A stretch of DNA of 64,000 nt from Cadophora sp. MPI-SDFR-AT-0126 (taxonomy: Eukaryota > Ascomycota > Leotiomycetes > Helotiales > Ploettnerulaceae). The notes under the pieces are model-generated. The model was not told the DNA's origin and did no database searches. It worked only from the letters and a program-made list of their open reading frames with translations. Shown piece by piece: positions 35,183-46,607 of the stretch. The stretch's first letter is position 1, and every line of letters begins with the position of its first letter. The translations under genes were made by a program, and so were the position numbers. The DNA is taken from positions 2,108,001 to 2,172,000 of the forward strand of contig JAGMVK010000005.1 in the NCBI GenBank assembly GCA_020747065.1, written 5' to 3'.

Positions 35183-35484
35183 CTTGATGACTTTTGGCCC
35201 GAGGTCAGCGTCAATGGCACGTAACGACAAAGCACAGCAACTCGCAGTACCTAACTTCTGGATATCTCACCTCGGAGGAATATCTTGGTGAGTTGTAAAG
35301 GGCGTGGCGTGGGATTGGGACGTTCAGAAGGCTTTGAAGCCGATCATTTGCGTCCCCGGAAGCTCCTTCCTCTAGCGTCGCTTACATAACGCTGTGGTTG
35401 TTGCGCTTTCCGTACAATACTCAACTTCACCTCGATTCGATACAATACTACAACAGAGCCTCGCTGTGCCGCAGTCAACACACA
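35183..35484. promoter_or_regulatory. Divergent promoter shared by ATP17 and NDUFS4
   Basis: 302 bp between start codons of two nuclear genes for oxidative phosphorylation subunits (ATP synthase and complex I). Co-regulation from one region is plausible inference. Confidence 0.5.
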
Positions 35485-36225
35485 ATGTCACTTCTGCGAC
35501 CTTCAATTGCAGGCAGGCTGCTCAAGACAGGCGCGCCATGTATTCGAAGATCGACTCCCGGCGCTGTCCGATTCGAAAGCCAGACAGCATTAGGGACGCC
35601 CCTCACATCCACGACTCTGGCCGCTTCACAAAACACAGGAGAATTCGAGGAGATCAAGGTTAAACATAACCAACCAGAATATACAGCCGAGGTTGATCAA
35701 GCGTCCTCGTATGCTTTCCTGTGACGACTGGCAATGAAGCCATGACTGACCTTCCTAGGCAATTCTCCCCGGTCCCGAAACGAGTCATGAACGGCAGTGA
35801 GGCTGGTGAGGTTCTCGCAGCTGCTGTTCTTTCTGGGGCACCAATCGAGCTTCAAGCAAGAACAGTTCGGTATTGCAGCTTTTCCCTCCATTTCGAATGC
35901 TCTAACAGTCAGCAGCATCTACCGTCCAACTAAAACCGCTACACAATCCGGAGACTGGCACGGCCACCATTGGCGCATGGACTGGGACATTCTCTCGAAG
36001 GGACATCGGTGGGAGAACCCATTGATGGGTTGGCAATCATCGGCGGATTTCATGCAAGGCACACACTTGAATTTCAAGTCAAGAGAGGACGCAATCAGAT
36101 TTGCAGAGAAGCAGGGCTACGAGTACTTCGTCCAAGAGCCGAATGTTCGCAAAATCGCCCCTAAGGCCTACGCCAACAACTTCTTGTGGTCTGATAAGAA
36201 GTTGAAGCATATTCGGACGAAGTAG
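35485..36225 (+). CDS. NADH:ubiquinone oxidoreductase NDUFS4-like subunit (complex I, 18/21 kDa)
   Basis: Peripheral-arm accessory subunit of mitochondrial complex I. Exons 35485-35708, 35759-35869, 35916-36225; introns of 50 and 46 nt; 214 aa. An N-terminal basic presequence (MSLLRPSIAGRLLKTGAPCI) precedes the ETC_C1_NDUFS4 domain: RIYRPTKTATQSG, WRMDWDILSKGHRWENPLMG, WQSSADFMQGTHLNFKSRED, AIRFAEKQGYEYFVQEP and the conserved tail YANNFLWSDKKLKHIRTK. Start chosen at the ATG giving the presequence; upstream in-frame codons are 5' UTR. Confidence 0.94.
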
Positions 36226-38138
36226 CCTGTTGGCAAGTTGTACATATGTTAATCACGGCGTTCATAACAATAATTGGGTCAAGCAGTGCAATTGTGCTGC
36301 AAATCACACGCTGCAGCCCTTTAGGGATATAGGTGCGATACTTTCTCCCTCTGACCCAAATGCTTACAAGTAGGTTGATCTGGGGATCAGCTATGCTATC
36401 TATGGCACGAATGAGATTCTCTCCTAGACAACAAAACTAGCCCCGCTCATCATCTGGCATTCCGGGTCCTATCGACAGCACTTGACCACGATTAGATGCT
36501 TGACTATCGCCTAAGGTCAAAACATGCGCGGACATATGCGGTTTACAGTAGTGCTGAAACCAATGCCATCTAACAAGCTCACTTTTGTTTCTTGGTTTGT
36601 TTTGTTTTGTTTTTGCTTCCAAAGAACTTTTCTGCACCTTCTACCCTTTGCATGACAACCTCTGAAACGGACGCGTTCGCATCTACGCTCCAACCTCTGC
36701 CCAATTCATTTCAGATGCTACAACAGTGTGTTGCGGATTACAAGCTACAATGCTGAGGTAAGCTAGTTTCCAACTCGATTTGGCTGTGCTCCACCTTAGA
36801 TTGCAGATACTGCGAGTTACTTACGTCTGGCCTTGTTGGACATTCAAGGCTTGGGAGATTGATGCCTTGCTGATAATATTCGAGGGTCTCGCTCCGTTCC
36901 TTGATCACGCCAAGAAGTATGCTCTCCATTGGAACATCATACTTTCTCCTTAGACGCCCCTCATCGAGACGAAGTTTCTTTCCGCCCTTTGCTTCGCTTT
37001 TTTTTTTCTGGTATAGGTGTTGTGCAAGGCTCACATGTGTCCTTCACCAGCCAGGAGAATCACGACCGACGTCATTCGACGGTTTTCGAGTAGCGAAGCA
37101 TACGCATAATAATAGACATTTACAGCGAAGTTGAGAGGAGACTCGTTAGTTACAAATCTCCCATGCCCCGTTGACAGGATCGCAGCCCCCTACAAGGATC
37201 GGTAATCACCTGTGCTTCTTTTCTGATCGCAATCGCCACCTCATTTTGTTGATTTGACAAAAGCAGAGCGAATTACGATCTAACGGTCAATTGGACGTGT
37301 CTATTAATGCGCAGTTCTTCCCCAAGGATGAGCTGTGCATATTCAATGCATCGCTTGCAAAGCGTCATGGTAGTCCCAGCTTTCTGGTCTAATCTTGTGA
37401 TTGGTCAAAATTTCTCGCTTGTCAGTTGGAAAGTCTATTCAGGATGTTCCGTTTCAAGTGGACATGCATCCGAGGCTCTGAATGTTTGACCTCACTCACA
37501 CGTCCCAAAGACCTATGACATCAGTAGTATATCAGTTATTCTCTTTGGAGACTCCAAGGCTTTAGTGCTTTCTCTGTGCCTTCGGGTCCTCGCACATGAC
37601 CAAGTGAAGATGCACCCACTTGGAGTGTAGGTACAACCTTCCGGTCTAGCAATCGAAGCAAAGTCATATTATTCTACAATAGCTTTGCTGGGAATTCCTT
37701 GCCCTGGGCGCCCAGTCAAACATGGCTTGTAGCAAAAGAACTTATTTGGTCTGGTTTTTGCGAGCAAGCACAGCTCAGCCCCAGTCCATCATCCAACCAT
37801 CCCACAAGCTTGCCATAGTTCGGATGCTCGTTGTGTCATGTTTCCATGCTTCGCCTCCTTTAGAGAATCCAATCAGCTCCGGAAAGATAATCTACCAGCA
37901 TATTGTGCAATGTCCTTGTAACAAGCTAGGTCTCCGCGAGATGGCAGGCAGTATAATAAACAGCATAGATGCCTCCGGAATTTTTGCTGATCACCACTCC
38001 CAAAGCCAAACTCTTTCACATTCGCTTTTCAGCATTCTTTTCATCCATCCAGCTTGCGCTCTTTAAAAGCTGCGTTGGTCATTCGTTTCAACTTGGCTCT
38101 CCACTTAGGGTGTCACCCATCTATATACTTAATCAGCC
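36226..38138. other. Intergenic, 1.9 kb
   Basis: No supported gene. One minus-strand frame (about 36810-37034) reads like protein (RLDEGRLRRKYDVPMESILL), ends at a GTAAGT that could be a splice donor, but lacks an ATG; left uncalled. AT-richer toward 37200-37300. Confidence 0.4.
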
Positions 38139-38858
38139 ATGCGTTTCATTCTCCTTATAATAGCAGCAGTCTCTCTCTCGCCTGTTTGTGCTACCTTCGG
38201 TCCCTCTGATCCTTCGTACGATAAGGACGGAGTTGGATGGGGTGCGTGCGATGAGGACGGAAAAAACTCCAAATCCAACAAAAGAACCGGGTCCGATCTC
38301 TGGGGTCACGGCGGCGAGGGCGATGGCAAAGATGGCGACGGCAATTATAGCGACCACAAGTCCAAGCTCTGCTGGACAAAGACACATCCCCCGAAATCAT
38401 ATCAAACCTATCATGTCCCCAAGACTTGGACGAAGCCTGGCAAAGATCACAAAACTATCACCTACAGCGACACACCCAAAGTCCCCCTGCCGACTACAGT
38501 GGACACGCCCCCAAGCTATGTAAGTCAATTTTTGAGTCCTACCTTACATTCGGCTGACACAAGCTTGAAGACGATTGTCCCTCAGCAGCCGAGCACAGAA
38601 ATAGTCGCCTCAAGCACCGTGCCAGTAGTTGTCGGTCCAACTCCACAACCAGTGACATCTCTGATTCCAACCACGCCATCCACTACACTCACACCTGCTA
38701 CCACGCTTAAGCCTTCCACTACATCCCCCCCCCAACAAGGCAATTCCACGGTGCCGTCACCTCCCATATTTACTGGAGACGCTACGTCGCTTACCATCGG
38801 GCATTTTTCTCTTCTGGTCACTGTCGGGGTTGTCGGGCTAGCCACGCTTCTGCTTTGA
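38139..38858 (+). CDS. Putative GPI-anchored, Ser/Thr/Pro-rich surface protein
   Basis: Signal peptide MRFILLIIAAVSLSPVCA, then a Gly/Asp/Lys-rich hydrophilic part and a Thr/Pro/Ser-rich stalk (TTPSTTLTPATTLKPSTTS) suited to O-mannosylation. The C-terminus has a hydrophobic tail (FSLLVTVGVVGLATLLL) after small residues GDAT, as for a GPI signal. 239 aa as one exon. A stretch of 66 nt (38520-38585) starts GTAAGT, contains CTGAC and ends CCTCAG. It could be spliced out without changing frame, giving 217 aa. No enzymatic domain; one Cys outside the signal lies before the Trp-rich segment. Probably lineage-variable. Confidence 0.7.
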   Translation: MRFILLIIAAVSLSPVCATFGPSDPSYDKDGVGWGACDEDGKNSKSNKRTGSDLWGHGGEGDGKDGDGNYSDHKSKLCWTKTHPPKSYQTYHVPKTWTKPGKDHKTITYSDTPKVPLPTTVDTPPSYVSQFLSPTLHSADTSLKTIVPQQPSTEIVASSTVPVVVGPTPQPVTSLIPTTPSTTLTPATTLKPSTTSPPQQGNSTVPSPPIFTGDATSLTIGHFSLLVTVGVVGLATLLL

Positions 38859-39720
38859 AAAAGAGTTTGCGCACTTGAAGGAAATTATGACATATCGCCA
38901 AGTGCACTGTTTGATGTCTACACATATATTGCACTGAAGAACTTGTTTTGGTTGAAACAGGCTGTTAGATCTGTCGCTGTCGTCCCGAAGCTGATAGACA
39001 TACTACAGAACGGTTTCTTGGATAGTTTGGTATAAGGTTAATCAGTGAATGCAAACACACCTTTAATGAATAAATACCTCTTGAAATAGTCTGGGGACGC
39101 AAGATTGCAGCGTAGGGACAGTCAAGCCAACCTCTAATTCTTTTGCAGCATAGTAGCCTAGGACGTTGTCAATCGAGTTTGAGTATTATCAGCCATCGAG
39201 CCTGTTGCCTTCTGGGAGCTTGACTGTAATTGTTACCCTTGAAAGATAGGGTCCCTAAACCTTCTTTGTCACCTGGCATCTCTTCAGGACATAGCTGTTT
39301 GAATGCCCAGAGGTTCGGAGCAGAAAATCATGTACCCAACTAGGAAACTGGCTCCTAAAAGGCATCTCTTTCAACTGGTGTGATGATACCCTGATACATT
39401 AAGAGGTCTTAGATAGCAGCATGTGCATATTTGACAAGTCTATCCAATACAATGGGGGAAGGTGATATTTCATAAAGAATATTGGCCCATTGAGTGGATT
39501 CAAGCCAATGGACTTGTTTACCTTCACTTCAGTCCGGCCCGGCTATGCAATCGCGGGGCGACCGTGATTTAGCCGAGTTTACTCCGTCACTAGCGTCAAC
39601 CCAAAATATGTCTCGCACCTTGCATGAGGCTGAATAAATCTTACGAGTTGCCGCCTCCGACGAGGCCTCGAAATCCATCTACCAAGGGGCAGCTGTTCTT
39701 GCACCACGCAACCCGAAAAA
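38859..39720. promoter_or_regulatory. Intergenic: PRP22 promoter region
   Basis: About 860 bp with no gene. The minus-strand frame 39579-40433 is a shadow of PRP22. Confidence 0.45.
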
Positions 39721-42700
39721 ATGGACGATCTTGAATCCCTTGAGCTTCTTTCGTTGGTCTCCAAGGTGACATCGGAACTCCAGAACCATCTAGGAATCAG
39801 CGACAAGACGCTAGCGGAGTTCATTATAGCGCAGCACTCAGAATGCAAGTCCCTCGAGGAGTTTCGGACGAAGCTAGATACTATGGGTGCGGAATTCCCA
39901 CAGAGTTTGATAGAGAGCGTGGATCGTTTGGTGCGGACTATGCATCCAAAATTCAAGGGTGCGAAGAGGATAGGCAGGGAACAAACCTCGAATGGGTCTC
40001 GAAAACTGGAGGAAAAGACAAAGGTTTTTAAGGGGCTTGCAATGCCCGACTTGGAAATACCTTGGCAGGAAGATGCGACTGGAGAACTTGCAAATGGAGC
40101 TGCGAATCCTGGGACGGATGCAATCGACGACACCTTGGCGCTACTAGAAGGTCTAGAGAGCAAAGCAAGAACCGAGAGGCCCACCCAGTCCAGTCGTAAA
40201 CGAAGTCGAAGCCCCAACGATGAATACGATCGAGGTAGAAGTCGGAAGGATAAATGTAGATCACGATCACGATCTGTGGAGGGAAGACGGCGCAGAAAAT
40301 CCTTGTATGGGGAAGAAGATGAATATGGCCGGTCAAGAACTGGGCACAGAAGCAGCCGGCGGAGAAGGGAAGAAGACGACCCATTCAGGCGGCCACCGAC
40401 GCCGGAAATCGATGATGCGCCAATAATTTTCAAGGTCTATGATGGACATGTTACAGGAGTGAAGGATTTCGGCGCATTCGTCAATATTCATGGAGTCAAA
40501 GGTAAGGTTGATGGGCTCGTTCATGTGTCAGCTTTGGTGGAAGGTCAGCGCGTCAATCATCCATCTGACCTGGTCACAAGAGGCCAGCCAGTGAAGGTCA
40601 AAGTCACCAAAATAGAAGGCTCGAGGATTGGACTTTCAATGAAGGAAGTCGATCAGGAGACTGGAAGAGATCTGGCTCCCCAGGCGAGAATACAATCCGG
40701 TGCCAACATGGAACAGATCGGAGGAGGCAAGGACGAGTATAACCTCGTAGACGATAAGGTCCTCGTCTTCGAAGGTGACATGACGAACAATTCCCGGCGA
40801 CCAAAAAAGAGAATGACTTCTCCAGAGCGGTGGGAGATCCGTCAACTTATCGCATCCGGAGTTGTGAAAGCCTCAGATTATCCAGATCTGGATGAAGACT
40901 ACAACGCTACACTCAATGGCGAGGGCGAGATGGAGTTGGAGCAGGATGTAGATATCGAGCTCCGAGAAGAAGAACCGCCCTTCCTTGCTGGCCAAACGAA
41001 GCAATCATTAGAGCTGTCTCCCATTCGAGTGGTTAAGGCTCCTGATGGTTCTATGAATCGAGCTGCTATGGCTGGAGCTACCTTGGCGAAGGACCGAAAG
41101 GAATTGAGGTCACAGGAAGCACAAGACAAAGCAGCTGAAGAGGGCTCCAAGATTGATTTATCGGCGCAGTGGCATGATCCCATGGCAGACCCAGACGAAA
41201 AGAAGTTTGCCAGCGATCTCCGTGCCATCAAAGCAACTCCGGCAACCGAGGCTATACCAGAATGGAAAAGGGCCACTCAAAGTAAGGATCAATCCTTTGG
41301 GCGACGAACAGACATGACCATCAAGCAACAAAGAGAGTCCTTGCCCGTGTACAGATTTAGATCGGAGCTGATCAAAGCCGTACACGCGAATCAGTTGCTG
41401 ATTGTCGTTGGGGACACCGGATCTGGGAAGACGACACAGCTAACTCAATATCTGGCAGAGGCTGGATTTGCTAACAACGGCATGATTGGATGTACCCAAC
41501 CACGTCGCGTCGCTGCTATGTCAGTCGCGAAGCGTGTTGCCGAGGAGGTCGGATGCGAGCTAGGTCAAGAAGTTGGTTACACAATCCGATTCGAGGATTG
41601 TACCAGTCCTGCAACAAAGATCAAGTACATGACTGACGGCATGTTACAACGTGAGATCCTGATGGACCCCGACATCAGGAGATACTCCGTCATCATGCTG
41701 GATGAAGCCCACGAACGTACGATTTCTACTGACGTCCTCTTCGCATTGTTGAAGAAAACGATCAAACGGCGGCCGGATTTGAAGGTCATAGTAACCTCTG
41801 CGACTCTGGATGCGGACAAGTTCTCGGCGTACTTCAATGAATGTCCCATATTCTCGATCCCTGGTCGGACTTTCCCTGTCGAGGTTATGTATTCGCGGGA
41901 ACCGGAATCTGATTACCTGGATGCTGCTCTGGTAACAGTAATGCAAATCCACCTGACAGAACCTCCGGGAGACATCCTTCTCTTCTTGACTGGCCAGGAA
42001 GAGATTGACACTAGCTGCGAAATCCTCTTCGAGCGCATGAAAGCTCTTGGCCCAAGCGTCCCGGAACTCATCATTCTCCCAGTGTACTCAGCATTGCCAA
42101 GTGAGATGCAAAGCAAGATCTTTGATCCTGCGCCTCCCGGGAGTAGGAAAGTCGTAATAGCCACAAACATTGCTGAAACATCAATCACGATCGATCACAT
42201 CTACTATGTTATCGATCCTGGCTTTGTCAAACAGAACGCCTATGATCCAAAACTAGGGATGGACTCGCTTGTCATCACTCCTATTTCACAGGCCCAGGCC
42301 AAACAACGTGCCGGGCGTGCTGGGAGAACCGGGCCTGGGAAATGCTTCCGTCTCTACACAGAATCTGCTTTCCAGTCGGAAATGCTGCCAACCTCCATCC
42401 CCGAAATTCAACGACAAAATTTATCACATACTATCCTCATGCTCAAGGCGATGGGGATCAACGATCTCTTGCATTTCGACTTCATGGACCCTCCCCCGAC
42501 AAATACCATGTTGACAGCCCTCGAAGAACTTTATGCCTTATCTGCATTAGATGACGAAGGTCTGTTGACCCGGCTCGGTCGAAAGATGGCAGATTTTCCT
42601 ATGGAACCCTCGCTCGCCAAGGTTTTGATAGCGGCGGTTGATCTTGGATGCTCTGATGAGATTCTAAGCATTGTTGCAATGTTGTCGATGCCATCTGTCT

Positions 42701-43338
42701 TCTATCGCCCCAAGGAGAAGCAGTCACAAGCTGACCAGAAGAAGGCCAAATTCCATGATCCACATGGAGATCATCTCACTCTGTTGAACGTATACAATGG
42801 CTGGAAGCAGAACAAATTTGCGAACCCATGGTGCTTCGAAAACTTCATCCAAGCTCGGTCAATGCGCCGCGCAAAGGATGTACGGGATCAGCTCGTCAGT
42901 ATCATGGACAGGTACAAACACCCTGTTGTGTCGTGCGGTCGCAATACGCAGAAAGTCAGGCAAGCTCTGTGTAGCGGATACTTTCGTAACTCGGCGCGAA
43001 AGGATCCTCAGGAAGGCTACAAGACCCTCATCGAGGGTACACCAGTTTACCTGCATCCAAGCTCGGCGCTTTTTGGAAAGCAGGCGGAATGGGTAATCTA
43101 TCACACGCTCATCATGACGAGCAAGGAGTACATGCACTGCACTACTTCCATTGAACCAAAATGGCTCGTCGAGGCTGCTCCGTCATTCTTCAAGGTCGCA
43201 CCGACAGACAAATTGAGCAAGCGAAAGAAGGCCGAAAGGATCCAGCCACTGTATAACAAGTTTGCTGCCGAGGATGATTGGAGGCTTTCTTCACAGAAAC
43301 GTCAAGGCAGGGGTGGCGGGGGTGGAACTTGGGGCTGA
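39721..43338 (+). CDS. PRP22: Pre-mRNA splicing DEAH-box RNA helicase Prp22 (DHX8)
   Basis: Releases mature mRNA from the spliceosome. Single exon, 1205 aa. The N-terminus holds an RS/charged linker (about 150-220), then an S1 RNA-binding domain at about 235-305 (VYDGHVTGVKDFGAFVNIHG). DEAH helicase core: GDTGSGKTTQ (about 563-572), CTQPRRVAAMSVA, DEAH (about 660-663), SATLDADKFS, FLTGQEEID, TNIAETSITI and QRAGRAGRTGPG (about 861-872). HA2/OB domains follow, then a Gly-rich end. Length matches fungal Prp22 (about 1150-1250). An intronless splicing factor among intron-dense neighbours. Confidence 0.96.
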   Translation: MDDLESLELLSLVSKVTSELQNHLGISDKTLAEFIIAQHSECKSLEEFRTKLDTMGAEFPQSLIESVDRLVRTMHPKFKGAKRIGREQTSNGSRKLEEKTKVFKGLAMPDLEIPWQEDATGELANGAANPGTDAIDDTLALLEGLESKARTERPTQSSRKRSRSPNDEYDRGRSRKDKCRSRSRSVEGRRRRKSLYGEEDEYGRSRTGHRSSRRRREEDDPFRRPPTPEIDDAPIIFKVYDGHVTGVKDFGAFVNIHGVKGKVDGLVHVSALVEGQRVNHPSDLVTRGQPVKVKVTKIEGSRIGLSMKEVDQETGRDLAPQARIQSGANMEQIGGGKDEYNLVDDKVLVFEGDMTNNSRRPKKRMTSPERWEIRQLIASGVVKASDYPDLDEDYNATLNGEGEMELEQDVDIELREEEPPFLAGQTKQSLELSPIRVVKAPDGSMNRAAMAGATLAKDRKELRSQEAQDKAAEEGSKIDLSAQWHDPMADPDEKKFASDLRAIKATPATEAIPEWKRATQSKDQSFGRRTDMTIKQQRESLPVYRFRSELIKAVHANQLLIVVGDTGSGKTTQLTQYLAEAGFANNGMIGCTQPRRVAAMSVAKRVAEEVGCELGQEVGYTIRFEDCTSPATKIKYMTDGMLQREILMDPDIRRYSVIMLDEAHERTISTDVLFALLKKTIKRRPDLKVIVTSATLDADKFSAYFNECPIFSIPGRTFPVEVMYSREPESDYLDAALVTVMQIHLTEPPGDILLFLTGQEEIDTSCEILFERMKALGPSVPELIILPVYSALPSEMQSKIFDPAPPGSRKVVIATNIAETSITIDHIYYVIDPGFVKQNAYDPKLGMDSLVITPISQAQAKQRAGRAGRTGPGKCFRLYTESAFQSEMLPTSIPEIQRQNLSHTILMLKAMGINDLLHFDFMDPPPTNTMLTALEELYALSALDDEGLLTRLGRKMADFPMEPSLAKVLIAAVDLGCSDEILSIVAMLSMPSVFYRPKEKQSQADQKKAKFHDPHGDHLTLLNVYNGWKQNKFANPWCFENFIQARSMRRAKDVRDQLVSIMDRYKHPVVSCGRNTQKVRQALCSGYFRNSARKDPQEGYKTLIEGTPVYLHPSSALFGKQAEWVIYHTLIMTSKEYMHCTTSIEPKWLVEAAPSFFKVAPTDKLSKRKKAERIQPLYNKFAAEDDWRLSSQKRQGRGGGGGTWG

Positions 43339-43435
43339 TCTATGGTTGCAAGGAGAAAAGTAGTTAATTGTACTAGATATATCCAATTGATCGGAACTCA
43401 AAAGTCCTTCCCTCTATTGTATCCTAGCGCAGTTC

Positions 43436-43868
43436 TCAGTATTCTGAGGCTACCTGCTCGTTGAGGCGCTTGTGAGCATCGTGCTTCGCCCTCTCCCTGT
43501 CGACGAAGTTGAGACCTCGGGTCTCGAATTCTCTGTCGATGAAAGCTCCAGCGAAGCCGGCGAGGATCTCCTTAGCTTCCGCGTGGCTCGCGGGCTTTCC
43601 ATTCTGAGCACAGTGCTGCTCGTATGCCTTTGCGGCCTATAGGTTCTTCAGTTAGCTGATGCATTTGAACAAGAGACAGCTGATGTAAGGACCTCGTATG
43701 CAGCAGCCCCTCCAATAAGCTCGTGTGAAATCTTCGCCTTATGCTCGTCAGGGGTGTTTTGGTACTGGCGACGGTCAGCAAAAGGGTGCCTGGAAGTGTT
43801 ATGGTTCCAGGTCAAACTACCTGGTCGAAAGCCTGGGCCTCGTTGGAATCTCCTCCGAACCATCCCAT
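43436..43868 (-). CDS. CipC-like protein (DUF3759)
   Basis: Small cytosolic protein of the concanamycin-induced CipC/DUF3759 family, biochemical role unknown. Exons 43868-43821, 43764-43693, 43636-43436; two introns of 56 nt; 106 aa. MGWFGGDSNEAQAFDQ|YQNTPDEHKAKISHELIGGAA|... then AAKAYEQHCAQNG, EAKEILAGFAGAFIDREFET and DRERAKHDAHKRLNEQ are the family hallmarks. Phases close. It lies 97 bp beyond the PRP22 stop, convergent with it. Family members are often stress induced; the sequence itself shows no regulatory site. Confidence 0.9.
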
Positions 43869-46607
43869 GATGATGAATATCTGAAGATTCTAGTGGTAGA
43901 TTTGAAGATGTATTGTTTGATTGAAGCTGTTGGTGACTGTAATCGGTAGGCAGTGTGAGAGTCGATGAGAAAGAATGGACGGACAGGAGAAGAGGGGTAA
44001 AGAGGCATTTTATCTCTGAAGCACCAGGTGGTCTAGTCTACCTTCTGCCTCGTACTATTATTAGTGCCATGTCCTGCGGGCAATAGGATACTTGCAACGC
44101 CAGACTCGACTTCATCGAATTGGTTTCAAGTGGCAACGCCGGCAGCTGTTTAAGGTAAGCTGCGACGAGGTTGACGAGGGCTTTCATGCCGTTCAATCCA
44201 ACGAGAAGACTAGGAACACAATATACAGGGTTGCTGGTGGGCGGCAGCACAATCAAGGTCCCCGCCAAAAGCTAAGAGAGCCAAGGAGAAACAAGCCTTT
44301 CTGGCCCGAGGGAGGGAGACAGGGGCCTGGGTTTGCAGCAGAGAGAGGGATAGGATAGGATAGGATAGGCTCCATCAAGTATGAGCTCATGCCCCCACAA
44401 TTATTCGTCTCCCGTCGTCTCGCCTTTAGCTCGTGTGAACTTCGTCCAACGAGCAGGATGGATGGATGGATGGGTCGATCGATGGATGAAAGAATGAAAG
44501 CACGAATGATTGAATCCGAGTAGCAGATTGAACATTTAATCCAGGGGTGTTCTGGGTTTCTGCAGAGTCTTTCTGATCCGTTTTGTGTTTGATTTCAGAG
44601 CAATAGAAAGTAAGTCCGTATCTACTGGGCTCCTTTCATGTTATGCAGCAAGCATTTCTAGACTTGCCAGGCGGGAACATCGAAGCTGTAAGCTTGGACC
44701 TCGAGACCTCTTGAAGGCCTGTTGAAGGCCTCTAAATACATTTTGCTTCCCTGGGTCGAACCTCGGACTGTGATTGAAGAGAGGAGATGCAGCAACACTT
44801 CTGGAAAAGGGCCTTACCTTACCTTACTTACCTTACCTCAGATGCTGCTGGAACGTGCTGGTATTATTCGCATCACGTGAGCAGGGTCCTGTTGATCGAG
44901 CTGCCGCCCTTTAACTGTCGCCTGAGTGAGTGACGTCGATGCAGATGCAGAAACGCCTACCGAGACCCGAGGATCTGGATCTTCTTGCATATGTCTACTC
45001 TGCCCCAGATCCAGGCGATTTATACCGTACTCTATAAGCTGCAGGCACCCATTATTGGCAATCATGGCGTTGCTAAGCATCACGTTTCACTCGGCACTTC
45101 TCTTCTCCCCAGGAATTTGGGTGGAGAGTCGTGGCAGAGGTCTACGGGATGCAGATAACAAAGGGTCTGAGGGTATCGACGCCGTTCTAGATTCTAGATC
45201 TCCGCCGCTTCTTCATCTTCGTCTTCATCTTCATCTTCATCTTCATTTTCATCTTCACACGCAGACTCCAGCTGTGGCCGCGCCCCCAACCACCTGCTCC
45301 GAAGTTCGGGCCGTGGCAATAACGGTGCTGGGTGGTTGGTTAGTTGTTTGTTCGTGCTGTTGTTGTTAATGTTACTGGCCGCGGCTGCCGTCAAGTGAAG
45401 TGCGCCGCGCCTCGACCACCACCAGCGCTCAGCTCAGCTCAGCTCAGCCCAGCCGACCAGCGCCCAGAATCAGCACTTCACACGTCGCAGTGCAGCGTAC
45501 CCGACCAGCCTAACCCACCCTATCCTATCCTATCTAGGTAGAACAGAGCTGGCTGACATCCGAACCATAGGCGAGGCGAGCCCGAGGAAAAATAGCCTAA
45601 GCGTTCTCAATGTCACCACTATGAATAATGACATTCATATTCATTATTCAGTGTCTCTACCCTTCGCTCGCTCTGTAAGTATGACTCTGGCATTCAAGCA
45701 TGACTGACTCTCGTCACGACATGATAAATCGCAGCGTCGTCTGAATCGATTGAATGAATAAAGATGATTCCTAACAATTATCATTACTGTTAATGTCCTT
45801 ACCTGCGCGACTCGCCGTGATAAGTAGTGCTTTTTAAATATATTATCTTTCAGCTAATCTTGTGCCGGAGATCTTTCTTTCTTTTTTCCAAGATATCGAT
45901 TTTGAGATACAAACGATAAATAGGCTGTGAACAATGCTTAGGGAGCACGACATTAGTACGGCATCTAAGGCTATTTTCTTCTTATCTCTTTCGATTCGCA
46001 AACTAGTGGTTCAAACATCATGAGAAATAGCTCCAAGTCAATTTAGAAGCTTTCAGACGTCCTATGGTGCCCCCTCTCTCTATCTTGGCTCTCGGGACGT
46101 CCGATTACCTGTGGATATGAGACGGCCATTTTGATTTGTCGAATCGCTTAGGAATGCACTTCTGTTGGTGGGCCAAGGCATCTCCCCCTCCCACGCGTGG
46201 TGATAACAATTCCCCGCCATTTTTCTTGATCTTGACCTTATCTTCTGACTGCGTGCATTCCCGCCGCACATTGGCTCGATCGATGCCACATCCTGAAAAA
46301 CTCTCTTGATAGCCTGCCGTCTCTGACCTCTGTAGGGTGACTGATGGTCTTTTAAATACGGTAAATGGCATGGGCCGCGGCGCATCTGTCTGATCTCGTT
46401 CTATTTCTTATCTTCTTTTCGCTGAACCCTTCCTTATTATACCTAGCCTTACTTACCTCACTTCACATCAACAAAAACTCGAGTATAAGAAAGGGCAGGG
46501 CACTCTTAGATCATTCCGCTTTTGCCACCCAACGAGCGCACCCGAGGTCTTCCAGACATCATCGTACCTACCTACATTTGAATCCATCGCAGCCTTAATT
46601 CCCTACA
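43869..46607. promoter_or_regulatory. 2.7 kb gene-free region with many simple repeats, upstream of the NCS1 permease
   Basis: No gene recognised. Contains (GGATA)n at about 44347-44369, (GGAT)n at 44457-44473, TTACC repeats at 44815-44838, a TCTTCA/TCTTCG hexamer tract at 45205-45257, AGCTC repeats at 45430-45449 and TATCC repeats at 45519-45533. From 45600 it is AT-richer. The end, 46440-46600, is CT-rich leader of the permease gene. Confidence 0.5.
45205..45257. repeat. TCTTCA-type trinucleotide/hexanucleotide microsatellite
   Basis: Nearly perfect array of TTC-based units. On the minus strand it encodes an Asp/Glu run in a short spurious frame (45194-45394), not called as a gene. Confidence 0.7.

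Noticed and set aside
36738..37034. Minus-strand 98-codon frame with a GTAAGT at its 3' end
   Set aside because: No ATG, no upstream exon that joins in phase and no family match; mentioned only in the intergenic note.
39579..40433. 284-codon minus-strand open frame
   Set aside because: Antisense to the PRP22 N-terminal region, Ser/Arg-rich artefact of the RS linker.
44740..44770. GGTCGAACC resembling a tRNA B box
   Set aside because: No matching acceptor stem, anticodon arm or A box around it.
45194..45394. Minus-strand frame with Asp/Glu run
   Set aside because: Generated by the TCTTCA microsatellite; no other coding signal.
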